Shown here: one piece after another, positions 42,186 to 54,699 of the stretch
Layout: each line of letters starts with the position of its first letter
How positions within the stretch are numbered: the stretch's first letter is position 1
NCBI RefSeq assembly: GCF_023898315.1
Contig: NC_064623.1
Span: 20,853,640 to 20,917,639, forward strand
Direction: 5' to 3'
DNA from: Schistocerca nitens
Lineage: Eukaryota; Arthropoda; Insecta; Orthoptera; Acrididae
DNA: 64,000 bases
Notes under the pieces: generated by a model
Databases searched by the model: none
Seen by the model: the letters and a program-made list of their open reading frames with translations, nothing else
Told to the model about the DNA's origin: nothing
Program-made: the position numbers and the translations under genes

Positions 42186-42366
42186 TCGGTAGGACGACGG
42201 TTCGAACCTGCGTCCAGCCATCCTGATTTTGGTTTTCTGCGATTTCCCTAAATCGCTTCAGGTAAATGCAGGGATGGTTCCTTTGGAAGGGCACGGCCAA
42301 TTTCCTTCCTTAATCCGCTGGGACCGATGACCTCACTGTTTGGTCCTCTCTCCAAATCAAATAATC
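42186..42366 (+). repeat. tRNA-derived SINE, family C, 5'-truncated
   Basis: Starts at AGGACGACGGTTCGAACCTG (box B) and continues through CATCCTGATTTTGGTTTTCT and GGGACCGATGACCTCACTG to a degraded tail. The head before box B is missing. Confidence 0.85.
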
Positions 42367-42369
42367 AAC

Positions 42370-43868
42370 CTTAGTCTGGGCACTGAAAGACCTGAGTCGA
42401 AACAAGGCCCCGGGAGTAGACAACATTCCATTAGAACTACTGACAGCCTTGGGAGAGCCAGTCCTGACAAAACTCTACCATCTGGTGAGCAAAATATATG
42501 AGACAGGCGAAATACCCTCAGACTCCAAGAAGAATATAATAATTCCAATCACAAAGAAAGCAGGGGTTGACAGATGTGAAAATTACCGAACTATCAGTTT
42601 AATAAGTCACGGTTGCAAAATACTAGCGCGAATTCTTTACAGACGAATGGAAAAACTGGTAGAAGCCGACTTCGGGGAAGATCAGTTTGGATTACATAGA
42701 AATATGGGAACACGTGAGGCTAATACTGACCCTAAGACTTATCTTAGAAGATAGATTAAGGAAAGGCAAACCTACGTTTCTAGCATTTGTAGACTTAGAG
42801 AAAGCTTTTGACAATGTTGACTGGAATACTCTCTTTCAAATTCTGAGGGTGGCAGGGGTAAAATACAGGGAGCGAAAGGCTACTTACAATTTGTAGAGAA
42901 ACCAGATGGCAGTTATAAGAGTCGAGGGGCATGAAAGGGAAGCAGTGGTTGGGAAGGGAGTGAGACAGGGTTGTAGCCTCTCCCCAATGTTGTTCACTCT
43001 GTATATTGAGCAAGCGGTAAAGGAAACAAAAGAAAAGTTGGGAGTAGGTATTAAAATCCATGGAGAAGAAATAAAAACTTTTTGAGGTTCGCCGATGACA
43101 TTGTAATTCTGTCAGAGACAGCAAAGGACTTGGAAGAGCAGTTGAACGGAATGGACAGTGTCTTGAAAGGAGGATATAAGGTGAACATCAACAAAATCAA
43201 AACGAGGGTAATGGAATGTAGTCGAATTAAGTCGGGTGATGCTGAGGGAATTAGATTAGGAAATGAGACACTTAAAGTAGTAAAGGAGTTTTCCTATTTG
43301 GGGAGCAAAATAACTGATGATGGTCGAAGTAGAGAGGATATAAAATGTAGACTGGCAATGGTAAGGAAAGCGTTTCTGATGAAGAGAAATTTGTTAACAT
43401 CGAGTATAGATTTAAGTGACAGGAAGTCGTTTCTGAAAGTATTTGTATGGAGTGTAGCCATGTATGGAAGTGAAACATAGACGATAACTAGTTTGGACAA
43501 GAAGAGAATAGAAGCTTTCGAAATGTGGTGCTACAGAAGAACGCTGAAGATTAGATGGGTAGATCACATAACTAATGAGGAGCTACTGAATAGAATAGGG
43601 GAGAAGAGAAATTTGTGGCACAACTTGACAAGAAGAAGGGATCGGTTGGTAGGACATGTTCTGAGGCATCAAGGGATCACCAATTTAGTATTGGAGGGCA
43701 GCGTGGAGGGTAAAACTCGTAGAGGGAGACCAAGAGATGAATACACTAGGCAGATTCAGAAGGATGTAGGCTGCAGTAAGTTCTGGGAGATGAAGAAGCT
43801 TGCACAGGATAGAGTAGCATGGAGAGCTTCATCAAACCAGTCTCAGGACTGAAGACAACAACAACAGT
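42370..43868 (+). pseudogene. RTE-type LINE copy (family a), frameshifted
   Basis: The same family as the copies at 58.2-60.6 and 62.3-64 kb. Forward pieces: ELLTALGEPVLTKLYHLVSK, ENYRTISLISHGCKILARIL (42449-42754), FVDLEKAFDNVDW (motif A), RQGCSLSPMLFTLY (motif B, in another frame), FADDIVILSETAKDLEEQLN (motif C) and the C-terminal region ending SSNQSQD, with a (CAA)n tail. Breaks include shifts near 42740, a stop near 42895, a shift at 43080 and a stop at 43480 (TAG in place of TGG of GSETWT). 5'-truncated, dead. Confidence 0.92.
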
Positions 43869-43874
43869 CTGGGC

Positions 43875-45600
43875 AGACTTTACCAAATGGTCTTTGCTAC
43901 AGTGTGCAATGTGTTGCTGAACAAGTAAGTCTATATCGATAAAAGACGAAAAAAGTATGTTTTGCTGAGATCAGTGTCTTCAGACTATTTAGCTGTGAAG
44001 CATATGCGAACAAAGTGGTGAATTTCAGCAAACCCCAAGATATCATTTGGCATGGCACAAACATGCATCACGACTGCCCACTAACCGTTTTCAAAAGTTC
44101 AGCTCCCTTGTCGAGTGGATTCCGTTCAGTAAAAAAAAAGACATACGCTTCCCTGACCGCGATTCGTTTGGCACACCTCAGCTGTACGCAAATTAACGCT
44201 GCTGCTAGCAAGCGCTGCGAAGGTGTGTCCATATCTCTCTCTCTCTCTCGCTCTCACGCACGCACGCGCACACACACACATAAACAAGGAGCTGACTGGA
44301 ATGCAACTGCTGTGTTCCATCTCACTGCATACGTCAAAGCGTGTGACTACTTACAAACGACCAGGATTGCTCTTACATCACAATCTGCTGATGTATGAGT
44401 GGTTGTCAGACGTTGTAGGGAGGGGCAGAGAAACCACGGAAAGTGGTGTGAGGTACAAATCGGCCAAGACGTTTCAGTACTTCTACAACACAACCACGTC
44501 GGGGAGACGAAAATACTGCGATGGCGAAGCTGCACCTCACGCGCTATCCGCGGAGCATCTGCTTCCTACTTTATTGCTGCGTCTGGCGTCTCACTTGTTT
44601 CTCGCAAACACACACGAGCCACACATCCCTATAAAGGGACAGCCGTATCCGACACGGCCCCTCCAGTGTAGCGGGAACACCCCTCCTTGCTGCATGTCAC
44701 TGTTTACTTTTATTTACGTACTTGTGCCACGCGTGGGGTAACTTGTTTGTGTCACTTGATCAGAGCACAGCCTTCATACGTTATCCTACATCGTAAGAGG
44801 ATTATACACATGAAAAACTTCCTCCACCTCAGTTGAATATGTTGGTAATGACCAAGTTGCAGCACCTTTGTGCTGCCGTCTGTGAATACTCTTCATTCAG
44901 CTCTGGAACATGTGATAATGTTTCCAGTAATAATTATCCTAGCGAAGTTAATAAGCAGTTTTTGCTATTTTCATTATCTTAATTTATGTACATTATTGGG
45001 TCACGTAGGAGCTTTGTAATGTTGCTGCATTAATTTGTTCTGAAAGCGGTTCTTATACTGAAGACAATAAAAGCGGGTTAAAAGCTGAGATCTATCTGGG
45101 GAAGTTAACCTTGCCTTACTGAGCAACTGTTTCACCAGGTATCCAGTCTAGCTTACCAAATTCCCATCCAGACTAACATTAATTATAATCTTTTAATAGT
45201 CATCTTACGACAACCGGTGATATATACATAAAAAGAGAATTTAAATAAAAAGAAAATAATGTTTATATCTGGACATTTATTTTAGCATTGATCATTGTTC
45301 CGTTAAAATTTCAGCATATCAAACTTGATTCATAACTAAACTGGTGCCATATTTAGGATTGTGAAAATGTGAGTTTGTAATCTTACGGAACACATCAAAT
45401 ATGGAGCCAAGATTGGGAGACTGCATACAACACTGCATTCATAAAATAACACACGAAGAACGTTGCCACATATGCAAGCGGAAATTAACCACAACCAATC
45501 GATTCAACTTTCACCCAAAGAAGTTACGTTCGTAGCGCAATCCTATCCATCATGAAATTACCACACACTGGTATACTAAATTCATAGTAACTCTGTGTGA
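43875..45600. other. Unassigned sequence with CT/CA microsatellite
   Basis: A TC run followed by CG/CA repeats lies at about 44234-44281. Overlapping open frames (for example 44223-44741 +) contain that tract and no recognised domain. The rest is unassigned. Confidence 0.35.
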
Positions 45601-45615
45601 AATCTTCCCGAAAAG

Positions 45616-45829
45616 CCCGCATCTCGTGGTCGTGCGGTAGCGTTCTCGCTTCCCACGCCCGAGTTCCCGGGTTCGATTCCCGGCGGGGTCAGGGATTTTC
45701 TCTGCCTCGTGATGGCTGGGTGTTGTGTGCTGTCCTTAGGTTAGTTAGGTTTAAGTAGTTCTAAGTTCTAGGGGACTGATGACCATAGATGCTAAGTCCC
45801 ATAGTGCTCAGAGCCATTTGAACCATTTT
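45616..45829 (+). repeat. SINE with tRNA-Gly-like head (family G), full length
   Basis: CCCGCATCTCGTGGTCGTGC, GTTCTCGCTTCCCACGCCCG and box B GGGTTCGATTCCC, then the body shared with family A (GTTTAAGTAGTTCTAAGTTC) and tail CCATTTGAACCATTTTT. A perfect 13-bp duplication TCTTCCCGAAAAG (45603-45615, 45830-45842) indicates a recent insertion. Confidence 0.95.
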
Positions 45830-45844
45830 TCTTCCCGAAAAGAA

Positions 45845-47155
45845 TAGCTGAGGGCTACTTTGATGATTACACCACATGCTTCACGTAGTCAACTTGGTTT
45901 ACACAAAGAGTGTAACTCCACAATAATTTTGATAATTACAATAAATTACATCGAAACTCAAATTACAAAAGAAAAAACCTCGAACTGGTTACTATCGTCT
46001 TACTAGTAACCTGATGGGTCAAACAATTCTATAAGCACGTGGCACTGGTCTCACAAAGTACATCCCACGTGGGTTGAACATAAAGATAAGTTGCTATATT
46101 GATAAATATTGTCAAGACGAGACGTTATAATCTCACACACATTCGCATTTAAGATTGATGATCTTAGTTAGAGTTACGGATCATCCACACGTGGTTCGAC
46201 TTTACTCACAAAGTAGTGACAAAGCAACTACTGGAAGATATTCTGAACTTCACACTCGAATTACACTGCGTTGCAATTTAAGATAACACAAGATATTTTA
46301 GATCCAAACCTGAAATAAAGGTGATTAAATTTTCAGTTAGGCTGAACTTAAGAAATCCATTGTCCTACGGAATTAGCAGAGATGCGCTTAGCCGGAGATC
46401 TTACCACTTCAGACGCTCGCCACGGACATACTGACCTGCGCTCCTACCGAGCGTGCTTCCCAAATACAAACGGGAGTGACCAGAGAGGCAGCTTCCTATA
46501 CCGACATGACAAGGGACGGACAGGACCATACAAAGAATAAAAAGCTCTTTGCTTTTAGAAAGGGTAGCTACCTGTTCCGACGTTGGTCCTACTGTTCTCT
46601 AGCAGACAGGCTTGTCTGCTACCATTGAGCACGCAACTAGAAATACATTTGTTCATTCATCCTTTCACACAGAAGGGAAGGGGGGATGACAGTATCTTAT
46701 CATATACAGTATATAAAAGAAAGCGGATGTAGGTTCCTTATGAGACGGTGTGACATGAATTACATATAAACTGTGTTTTAAAGTGTAGTAGTGTGACAGA
46801 TCGTTCTTGATTACGTGTAAAAGTAACACGTTAGACTGCTCAGTCTCCTCCCAGATAGAGTCAGAAACACCACAGTAAATTTAGAAGTGGAATGTATGCC
46901 GTAAGTGACAACAGTTTTAAAAAGTTAACAGGAAAGGAATCCAACAGAGACCTTTCAATGTGTATAATTAACGTCAAATATTTAACATATTAACTGATTT
47001 GTAAAGTACTGAGACGTTTGAAGCTGTTTTATACGTGGTAGTCGGACTCTTTAGAGAATCAGTGGTAAGAATTGACTGGTTGAGAGCTACTGAATTTCTC
47101 ATATACTGTAATTAATTAAGACTTTTAGTTTTAGTCTCAGCTTGACAGACTGCAG
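45845..47155. other. Unassigned sequence with TATA-like site
   Basis: No gene recognised. CAGTATATAAAAGAAAGCGG (about 46709-46728) is a good TATA-box match and could belong to an old LTR or promoter, but no LTR boundaries or downstream gene are seen. Confidence 0.3.
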
Positions 47156-47159
47156 ACCT

Positions 47160-47600
47160 AAACAAGATGGAAATGGAAGATCGTGCCCGATCTTTTCTTG
47201 TAGTCCTTCTGCGCTCTGGGGAGCGGTGGCGGCCTTTAAAAAGCCCCCCTTACGAAGGACGCCGCTTGTGTAACGTAGGGGAAGGGGGGGGGGCGGGCGA
47301 GGTTGTGACATCACGTAAGGACGCGTCCTCCGCGCAGATCTTGGCCGTGCAGCCGCGCCACACCCGCTGCACGGCCTCCTCCTTGCGACGTCACCAGCCG
47401 CGCCGTTTACGAAACGTCTCGCCTGATCTCGGGAAGCGGCTTACCGCGTTTCGTAAAGGAGGCCCGCCTCCACAGACGGAGGGATGCGGAGCTGAGTCCA
47501 AGCCGGCTAGCAGGCGTTTCTCAGCTGCCGCCGCCGCCTGCGCCTGCTGCGTAACCACCCTGTCTCCATCCACTGACCTCTTACAGAGTCATTCTGTGTG
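47160..47600. other. GC-rich block without recognisable gene
   Basis: CpG-rich, with a G homopolymer near 47282-47296. A 144-codon frame (47167-47601 +) and overlapping minus frames carry no known domain. It might be a CpG-island exon or promoter, but nothing supports translation. Confidence 0.35.
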
Positions 47601-47639
47601 ACCACTACGTTTGAGTTTCAGTTGGCACAACCCTCAGGG

Positions 47640-47780
47640 TTTGGATGATTAAGATGGAGTGGCTCGAAGACCTCCTAAGTAGTAGAGGCCGGTACACGTC
47701 CTGGAGAGCGAGTGTTCACCAGAGGGGTGGGGAGGGGAGGGTGTCTCCGGGAGTGCCCCAGGGAAGTGTAATAATAGTGA
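47640..47780 (+). pseudogene. LINE reverse transcriptase scrap
   Basis: Frame 47645-47770 contains WLEDLLSSRGRYTSWRASV and then VSPGVPQGSV, which is the approach to RT motif B (GVPQGSVLGP in Jockey/CR1 types). Nothing recognisable follows. Confidence 0.55.
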
Positions 47781-48079
47781 AAGGTTCCTTCTGTTTAGTT
47801 ATGCATCGTTACCTTTTTGTATCTCTCTTCCTCTGTTTCCTTCTATCTATGCTAGAGCATGCTGGGCGTGTGTGTGACCAAGTCGCCTCATTGACATGTG
47901 CTTGCCCACTTGATAAATTGCTCGGAAGGACTGAATTTAAGGGGCGGCCCGACGTTTAGTTAAATGATGTGATGACTATTATGTTAATATTGCGCAACGG
48001 ATAACGCGGGGGAGGGCTCAAACAACCAAGTGAGCAAGTCAGTAAAGACCACACTTTCTCATGATCTATAAGGACACCA

Positions 48080-48192
48080 CTTTGTTGATAACATTGCTCT
48101 CTACACAGGTCTGCGGTTTTTACTGATCATTAAATTCATGACATTGCTCTCTTCACAGGACTGGGGTTTGTAAAGACCACTAAATCCACGAC
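48080..48192. repeat. Short tandem duplication
   Basis: AACATTGCTCTCTACACAGG / TTTTTACTGATCATTAAATTCAT is followed by GACATTGCTCTCTTCACAGG / TTTGTAAAGACCACTAAATCCAC, an imperfect direct repeat with a period of about 50 bp. Confidence 0.6.
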
Positions 48193-48194
48193 AT

Positions 48195-49735
48195 CCAGTT
48201 TATACGTCAGTTATTGTCTAGATCCCAGAAATTTTACAAATATGACATTTATTATCTATGTTCCCCAAAAATTTACAAATTTAAGTCAAATATCTTCTAG
48301 TTTTGTCTCGCACTGAAGGTGCTGAAACTAACAGGCACCTCGTTTCTACTTAAGCACTGGGAAAGAGGATGGGGACTACGTTGCTGCCCCTGTGGTCCGT
48401 CTGCTGGGACAGTGGTCGAAACTCGCACCCAAGATTACTACTAGGACCGAATAACAAAAATTCTCGTTGGCGGAAAAACGGGGGAACAAAGCAGACAACA
48501 AACATCTCCCATATTCACAAAAGAAAGCAAATTCTTAAAAAACAAAACATCCTGTGAAATACGGCACGCGCAAATAATCAATTAACAGCACACCTAAGCA
48601 TCTTCACCTTAACTAATTTCCAAGAACGAACTGGTAGCTCGCTGGTAGTGCAATTCGGCACCACGTGGGTGACCGATACCAACAGTTAATTTCTTTGTAC
48701 TCACCCCTCTGTTCGTTCTTGCTTTCCATACTATACAATCATTCATACCCTCAACCTATTCTTTATCAAAGTAGTTAGGACGTGCTGCTTGCAAATGGGG
48801 GTTAAAAAGGAACCGTGAACAAAATTTATGAGATGGCCTAGAAATATTTTACGTCACACGCATAGAAGCTTCAGTGCGTCACACACGCATCTCCTACCAC
48901 GTTTCGCACGGAATCGTCATCCAGATTCCCCATGAGCAGTTACGACCACGTGTGAACTAAGCGGGGTGAGGCCCCAGGTTACTTTAACATTGAAAAAAAA
49001 AAATGCTGCTTCTAAAAGTGAAACTATGAATTTTTTAGAGCTATTGCTGCTCTAGTGTGCTCAAGGCACCAAGTGATTGCAGCACCATAAAGGGATAACG
49101 CGAACCCCCATGCTCGCTTCTAAAAAGAAACCCTAACTGAAAACTTTGATTGTAAAGGCTAAATTTCTAAAAAAAATGAATGAATGGCCGTAACGACATG
49201 CTAACTGTTTCAATCCTGAAAATGAGCGGATTAGTAACAGTGTAAAACATAATACCTCATGCCACAATGAAATTGGCGGCAGAGACGGAGATTGCCATCG
49301 ATTCCGTCCGCTCACTTCAGCCGCTACCCCAAGAGTGACTATCATGGCAGCTATCAACGGCCGTTTGGTTACATGGAGGGGAGGGGAGGGGAGGGGGACC
49401 TGTTAGCAACCCCGGACTACCCCCTGGCAAACAGGTGCATCACCTGTCTTTACTCAAGGCTTAGGTTGGCACTAACCTACCTACAGGGTGACCACATCTC
49501 TGCCTTTGCACTACCAGCAGACGAACTCTTCATAGAAAACCCAAACTTAATCAACCCAAGGCAACGTAGTGGGATTAGGGAAAGGAAGTTCATTTATGTA
49601 ATTATGAACTGAATTAAATAAACAGGTAGTCCACCTCTTCACTTGCGATATAACACTATTTAAACTAAAAAAATATTGAAAGTATCTTCAATATAATGCA
49701 ACAAAAAAGTAATTGTAATGAGATGGAACAAACTG
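48195..49735. other. Unassigned sequence
   Basis: No gene or family recognised. A GAGGGGAGGG run lies at about 49376-49397. Confidence 0.35.
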
Positions 49736-49739
49736 TTCC

Positions 49740-50055
49740 ATCCAACTGTACAGAAAAGCGTCGGCGTTGAGTGACCGTAGCAGGATACGGGATGACTTGG
49801 ACAGAATTTCTTTTTGGTGTGACAAGTGGCACCTTGCTCTCAATGTGGGAAAAACCTAAACAAATGCAAATGAAGAGGAAAAGAATCCTGTAATATTTGA
49901 ATACAGTTACATCCATTAAACATCTAGGCGTAATGTTTCAAAGCGACGTGAAATGGATCGTGTACCTAACGTCCATAGCAGGGCAGGCGAATAGTCGACT
50001 TTGGTTTAGTGGAAGAATTTTGGGAATGAGTAGCTCGTCTTCAGTAAACCAATCC
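49740..50055 (+). pseudogene. Jockey/CR1-type LINE fragment
   Basis: Forward frames give DDLDRISFWCDKWHLALNVG (about 49790-49855), then after a shift VTSIKHLGVMFQSDVKWIVY and AGQANSRLWFSGRILG (49897-50040), the region after RT motif C. Frameshifted. Confidence 0.65.
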
Positions 50056-50089
50056 AGAGGAGAGCTTACAGTTAACATGTCACAGTTTG

Positions 50090-50960
50090 GATTCCAGATG
50101 GGTTCCTACACTAAGAATGATATGTATACAGGCACTCACCAAACAGTACAAGCCTTAAATAATGTGTCGTCAGCTGGTATTTTTATGGTCTTTCCAAGGC
50201 GTTTGATTGTGTAGATAATGTTGCTCTCGTGGAAAAAACATTTTATGCAATTGATGGCTTTATGCAGAGCTGGTTTAAATCATACTTAACAAAGGATCTT
50301 GCTGAATAATTCAGACAATGTCGGAAAGGTAGAAAATTTTACTGACTGCGGTGGGGGGGGGGGGGGGGGAGAGGGGTGGCGAGAAAAGAAAAATCACAAA
50401 AGGTATGCCACAGGGTTCAATTTTGGGTCCAGTCCTACCCTACTCCTTATATATGTGAATGACCTTCCAATTAATATTCACCAAGGAAAATTGATACTTT
50501 TTGGGGACAACACTACTGTTACAATAAATCCTATTATACAGGAAGCAAAAGGAAAGTTAGGAAGTGATAGTTTCCAAAGAATTATTAAGTGCTTCTCCAA
50601 CAATGCACTCTCTGTAAATTTTTATGAAAACACGTTACATTCTGTTCTGTACAACAAATAAGAGTCATGCAGCACATGAACAAGAATCAGTAATAAATTT
50701 TTGGGCGTTGATATTCATGAAAACTTGAAATGGAAGAAGTATATTACTGAGCTTCTTCTACTTTTGCTCGTCATATAATACCTAATTTTGAAAACCGACA
50801 AATCAACCTGCTGACGTGTTTCACATACTACAGCCGAATAATGTCTTATGGAATAATTTTCTAGGGTAACTCATCGCTCAGAAAGGAAGTATTGCTTGCA
50901 GAAAAGCGAGTAGTAATAATAATGTGTTGTCTTCACCCACGGACGTCATGTAGGTACCTG
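50090..50960 (+). pseudogene. Jockey-type LINE copy (family c)
   Basis: In order: motif A recoverable as LSKAFDCVDN (about 50190), FYAIDGFMQSWFKSYL; a G homopolymer (50350-50369); motif B GMPQGSILGPVLPYSLYVND; motif C as LFGDNTTV (relatives FADDTT); FSNNALSVNFYENT; NKFLGVDIHENLKWKKYI-like; then YYSRIMSYGIIF and KEVLLAEKRVV. Several stops. Related to the copy at 52.2-54.1 kb. Confidence 0.75.
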
Positions 50961-50999
50961 TCGAGCTCACATTTTACAGTACACACATTCTCTAATGAA

Positions 51000-52235
51000 A
51001 TTCGTCATAAATAATGCATCACAATTTGAGAAGAACAGTGATATCCATACCTGCAACACTAGAGGGGAAACATGACTTTCTTTTTTTTTTAACTGTGATG
51101 GCTCAGACAGAAGCAGGGTTCTTGGTAAGACATGAGGAATCATGAGGTCGTCCAAGCACACGCTGAGCGAGTGACACCTCATTTATGCCACTCACAAATT
51201 GTAGGCCTACTAGGAGGATCTCTAGCGTGCTTGGTATGAAAATTACGCTGAACTGTTGTCGCCGATTTCGAGTCTTCAAATCAAAACACACAGCCAGCAC
51301 GTTCGGGTCCAGTGAAGGCAGCCATCTTTAACGCAACTGCCGTTAGCGCTCCTTACGACACGATGCGGCACTAGCGAACTACGCGAAACAAAACTTCATG
51401 TATTTCGTTACAAATTGAGACTACAATCGCCTCTGTAGGTACTATGAATTAATTTATATGAATTTTCAGAGTTGTCAAGTCCTTTTTGAAACACCCTACA
51501 GTTATTGAAAAGTAAAGATGAAGCATTGCATTCTTAACTTACATATATTTTAACCCAAACACTTCGCTCCTAATCTCACATCATTAGATTTCTATCTTGT
51601 TTTTGCACACATTCTATACGACCGGTTTTTTCCAATTTTGCTGAGGATTTCAAACATTTACAACCAATGCAACTGTCGAATGCTTGTTCAAGGTCGACAG
51701 ATCCTACCAACGTGTACTGCCATTTCTGCAGTCTTGTTCGCAGATCCAGAAGTTTTTGAAAGTCGGGATGTCCGTGCAGTAAAACGTGCGCTAGACTCTG
51801 GAGAGACGCCGGAGTGCCCCGGGATAGCGGCACTCGTTCCAGACGCCTCTGTGCCCACTTTCTCCTGCGGGTAATTAGAAACGCACAACCGTAGCCTGCA
51901 ATCTGCGCGGCTCCCGGAAGGAGCGAGCCGGGACGAGTCCTTCAATTACGAGCGGAGACTCATTCGCGACGAATGGGGGGACACGAAGCAGGCTGCCTTC
52001 AAGAATGTTTCCCGACCGCACGGCAGCCAGCCGGGTCACCAGCAAAGCACGCCAGCCGCCCAACTCCTGCGAGAGAAATTGTCTGCTCTCTCGGCCTCAC
52101 ACGGGGCCTGCCAAATAGGCCAACAGCTGGTGTCTGTGGCTGTACCACCAGACCCACCAGTCGCACGTTATAATCCAATTACATGCGAGCGCAGCAAACA
52201 CAGGCGGTCGACCAGGTTTTGTCGTCCAATCGTCT
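51000..52235. other. Unassigned sequence
   Basis: Moderately GC-rich at 51760-52130 with overlapping frames on both strands. No domain or repeat family was recognised. Confidence 0.35.
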
Positions 52236-52239
52236 GTGA

Positions 52240-54120
52240 AACCGGAGGTAACAGCAGAGCGATTCAAACAATGTTGGAAGCAGAGAAAAATTGGAGTGAT
52301 TTGGGAGAAATCACAGAGGCAGTCCCACAGGGTTTAATCTTGGGTCCACTCCTACCCTTTCACACCGTGTGCTAGGAGGAATGGTCCATCTTCAGATATA
52401 AGCGAAGAACGATCGTTTGAAACAAACAGACGTAGTACAAACGGTCTCTAAAATGCGTAACTTAAGAGCTATCAGCACTTCTTCATCTTCGATGCTCCGA
52501 AATAACTCTCTTCTACTGCAGCCTCTTTGCTTTCCGTACTTGGGAGGAGGCAGTGTAGCCACAAACAAGAACAATGTGTCCAGTAAACTTGTGCACCTTA
52601 GAGCTATGACTACTTGTTGCTCAGTAGAAGAGGGGCGTTTCACCGCAGCGAAACCGTGCGAGGTGAAGCAGTGTTTAGCACGCTGGACTCGCATTCGGGA
52701 GAACAACGGTTGAAACCGGCGTCCGGCCATCCAACTTTAGGCTTTCTGTGATTTGTCTCGATCGCTCCACGCAAATGCCGGGATGGCTCCGCTGAAAGGG
52801 CACGGCCGATTTACTTCCTCATCCTTGACATTATCCGAGCTTTTACTCCGTCTCTAATGACCTCGAAATCGACGAGACATAAAACCGAATCTTCCTTCCT
52901 TCCTTCCTTCCTTCCTTCAGTAGCGGTGATGAACAAGTGCTCACAGCGCTTAAGGTGTACACTCTGAGAATCCACATTCACTGGACACTTTTTTCTTGTT
53001 TTCGTCCATACTACCACCTCTCAAACTCTGATGAGCAAAGAAATGTCAGTAGACGATATTTGTTTCATAGTATCGGATATCATGAAGTGCTCACAGCTCT
53101 TCAGGTATGCATTTGAGAGCCCATGTTAGTAGACTTTTTTTTTGTTTCGAATTATCGTTCCTGTCATATCGGTGAACACTGCCCATTTCTTCTCCTGGGA
53201 CACCCTCTACCAGTGAGGATGCACGTAACTTCCGTCAAGGAGAACTGTTAGTTCCTGCAGACGGTACCAGAGTTGTAGTAAATCCCATTGCAAAGAAAGT
53301 AACAGAAGACATTGTTAATAATGTTGTTCAAGGAGTGATTAAGTTGTTCTCTGAAAATGGACTCTCCCAAAATATTGGGAAAACAAATTATACTGAGTTC
53401 GGTGAAATAAACATTCGTACCAACAATTATTAATGCAGCACATGAACAGGAGTCAATAAGCAGCGTAGACTGCCAAAAAGTTTTGGGTGTACATGCTGAT
53501 GAAGCATTTTACAGCGCTGTTCAAACAGTTTAGTTCAGCTACTGGTTCTCTTCGTATAATTGCTAGTCTTGGAATCAATCTCGTACTATTTTTGCGTATT
53601 TCCATTCGATAATATCTTACGGAATAATTTTCTGGAGTATGTGACTGCAGGCTTTCTCGGCGTACACCAGTGATGAAATCTTCTCGCGTGATCAGCGTCG
53701 TCTTGTCGCTACGTTTCGATGAGTTTTTTCGCTTTAAGATGGTGGCTACTCATTACTTAAAAAGAAAGTATTGACTGTGCAAAAGCGATCAGTAAGAATA
53801 ATATGTGACGGTGTTCACCTGTACTCATCATGGAGTTCAGCATTTTAACTGCACCTTCACCATATATATATGTTTCCCAATGAAATTCTTCCTAAATAGT
53901 CAATCGACGAGAAGAATAGTTATGTGCATACGTATCACACTAAAAGAATAAGCGGCATTCATCGCCCATTCTAAAAATTTGTGAGTGACTTAGAAAGAAG
54001 TTGAATAAGCATCAATAAAAGTTTTTGGTCGTATGTCTGAGAGGTAGCAAGTAAATTTTACATCTAACAGAAAATCTCGTCAACTCCTATTCCATACACC
54101 ATTTTTGTTTAAAGATTGGT
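52240..54120 (+). pseudogene. Jockey-type LINE copy (family c) split by an insertion
   Basis: Motif B appears as VPQGLILGPLL (about 52320-52355), after which the sequence is interrupted. It resumes at about 53245 with motif C decayed to PADGTRVVVNPIAKK, then VIKLFSENGLSQNIGKTNYT, VDCQKVLGVHADEA, AYFHSIISYGIIFW, KKKVLTVQKRSVRIICDG and a tail region ending near 54120. A further foreign segment of about 110 bp lies at 53640-53750. The segment 52380-53235 contains a family C SINE. Dead. Confidence 0.7.
52660..52918 (+). repeat. tRNA-derived SINE, family C (decayed) with (CCTT)n tail
   Basis: GTGAAGCAGTGTTTAGCACG, TGGACTCGCATTCGGGAGAA, GGTTGAAACCGGCGTCCGGC, CAAATGCCGGGATGGC and GGGCACGGCCGATTTACTTC, then a CCTTCCTTCC tract (about 52894-52917). 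Confidence 0.85.
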
Positions 54121-54695
54121 ATATGGCATGTATTAAAAACAGGTTTTTTGTGTACTTCAATTAGTAAGACTGCAAAATAATATTTTCAGTGACTAGTTAC
54201 GTATATATACATACCCCGTCAAGTGGTTCTTATATTGTAATCTGTGAGACAGTGCAAGCTTTACAGTGACGACTGTGTGGAAACCTGTATAAAAGACAAA
54301 GTGTGAGGCATAAACGAGCACAGAAAGCACAGCACGTAGAAATAAGAAAGCAAATAACAGGAAACAGCTGGTGTGGTGCGGTAACTTTATCGAATCTTGT
54401 CTCGATAGTTTTATCTTCTTTTCTAGTTTTCCTCAGGGCGGTATCTACCCAAAAACAAATTTATTTTTATGTAAACAGGGACATAAAAGAGAGCTTTAAG
54501 TCCAAGACGAGCCAGTTCAAGATTTTTTCCTGTATCTGTCACGGTTTGGTTTTTATTAGCATACGGAATTTACTTTCCCGGGGCACCTCGTAATGTGACA
54601 GGGAGCTGTATTTCAGACGACTGCTTTTTCGTAGGTACTGAATCTTTTCAGAGCAGAGAGATTGCCGCCTATAAGTAGGGCCGAGCGCGATGCTT
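54121..54695. other. Unassigned sequence
   Basis: No feature recognised. CTGTATAAAAGAC near 54287 is TATA-like without further support. Confidence 0.3.
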
Positions 54696-54699
54696 CCGG

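Noticed and set aside
42357-42548. Other-strand open frames over the RTE copies (for example 42357-42548, 58613-58819, 59645-59959, 62641-62847, 63673-63987)
   Set aside because: They recur at the same place in each RTE copy because they are antisense shadows of the conserved RT frame.
45616-45690. tRNA-Gly gene
   Set aside because: The tRNA-like head is followed directly by the SINE body and flanked by a 13-bp target duplication. The acceptor stem does not close. The same holds for the Leu/Ser-like heads of the other SINEs.
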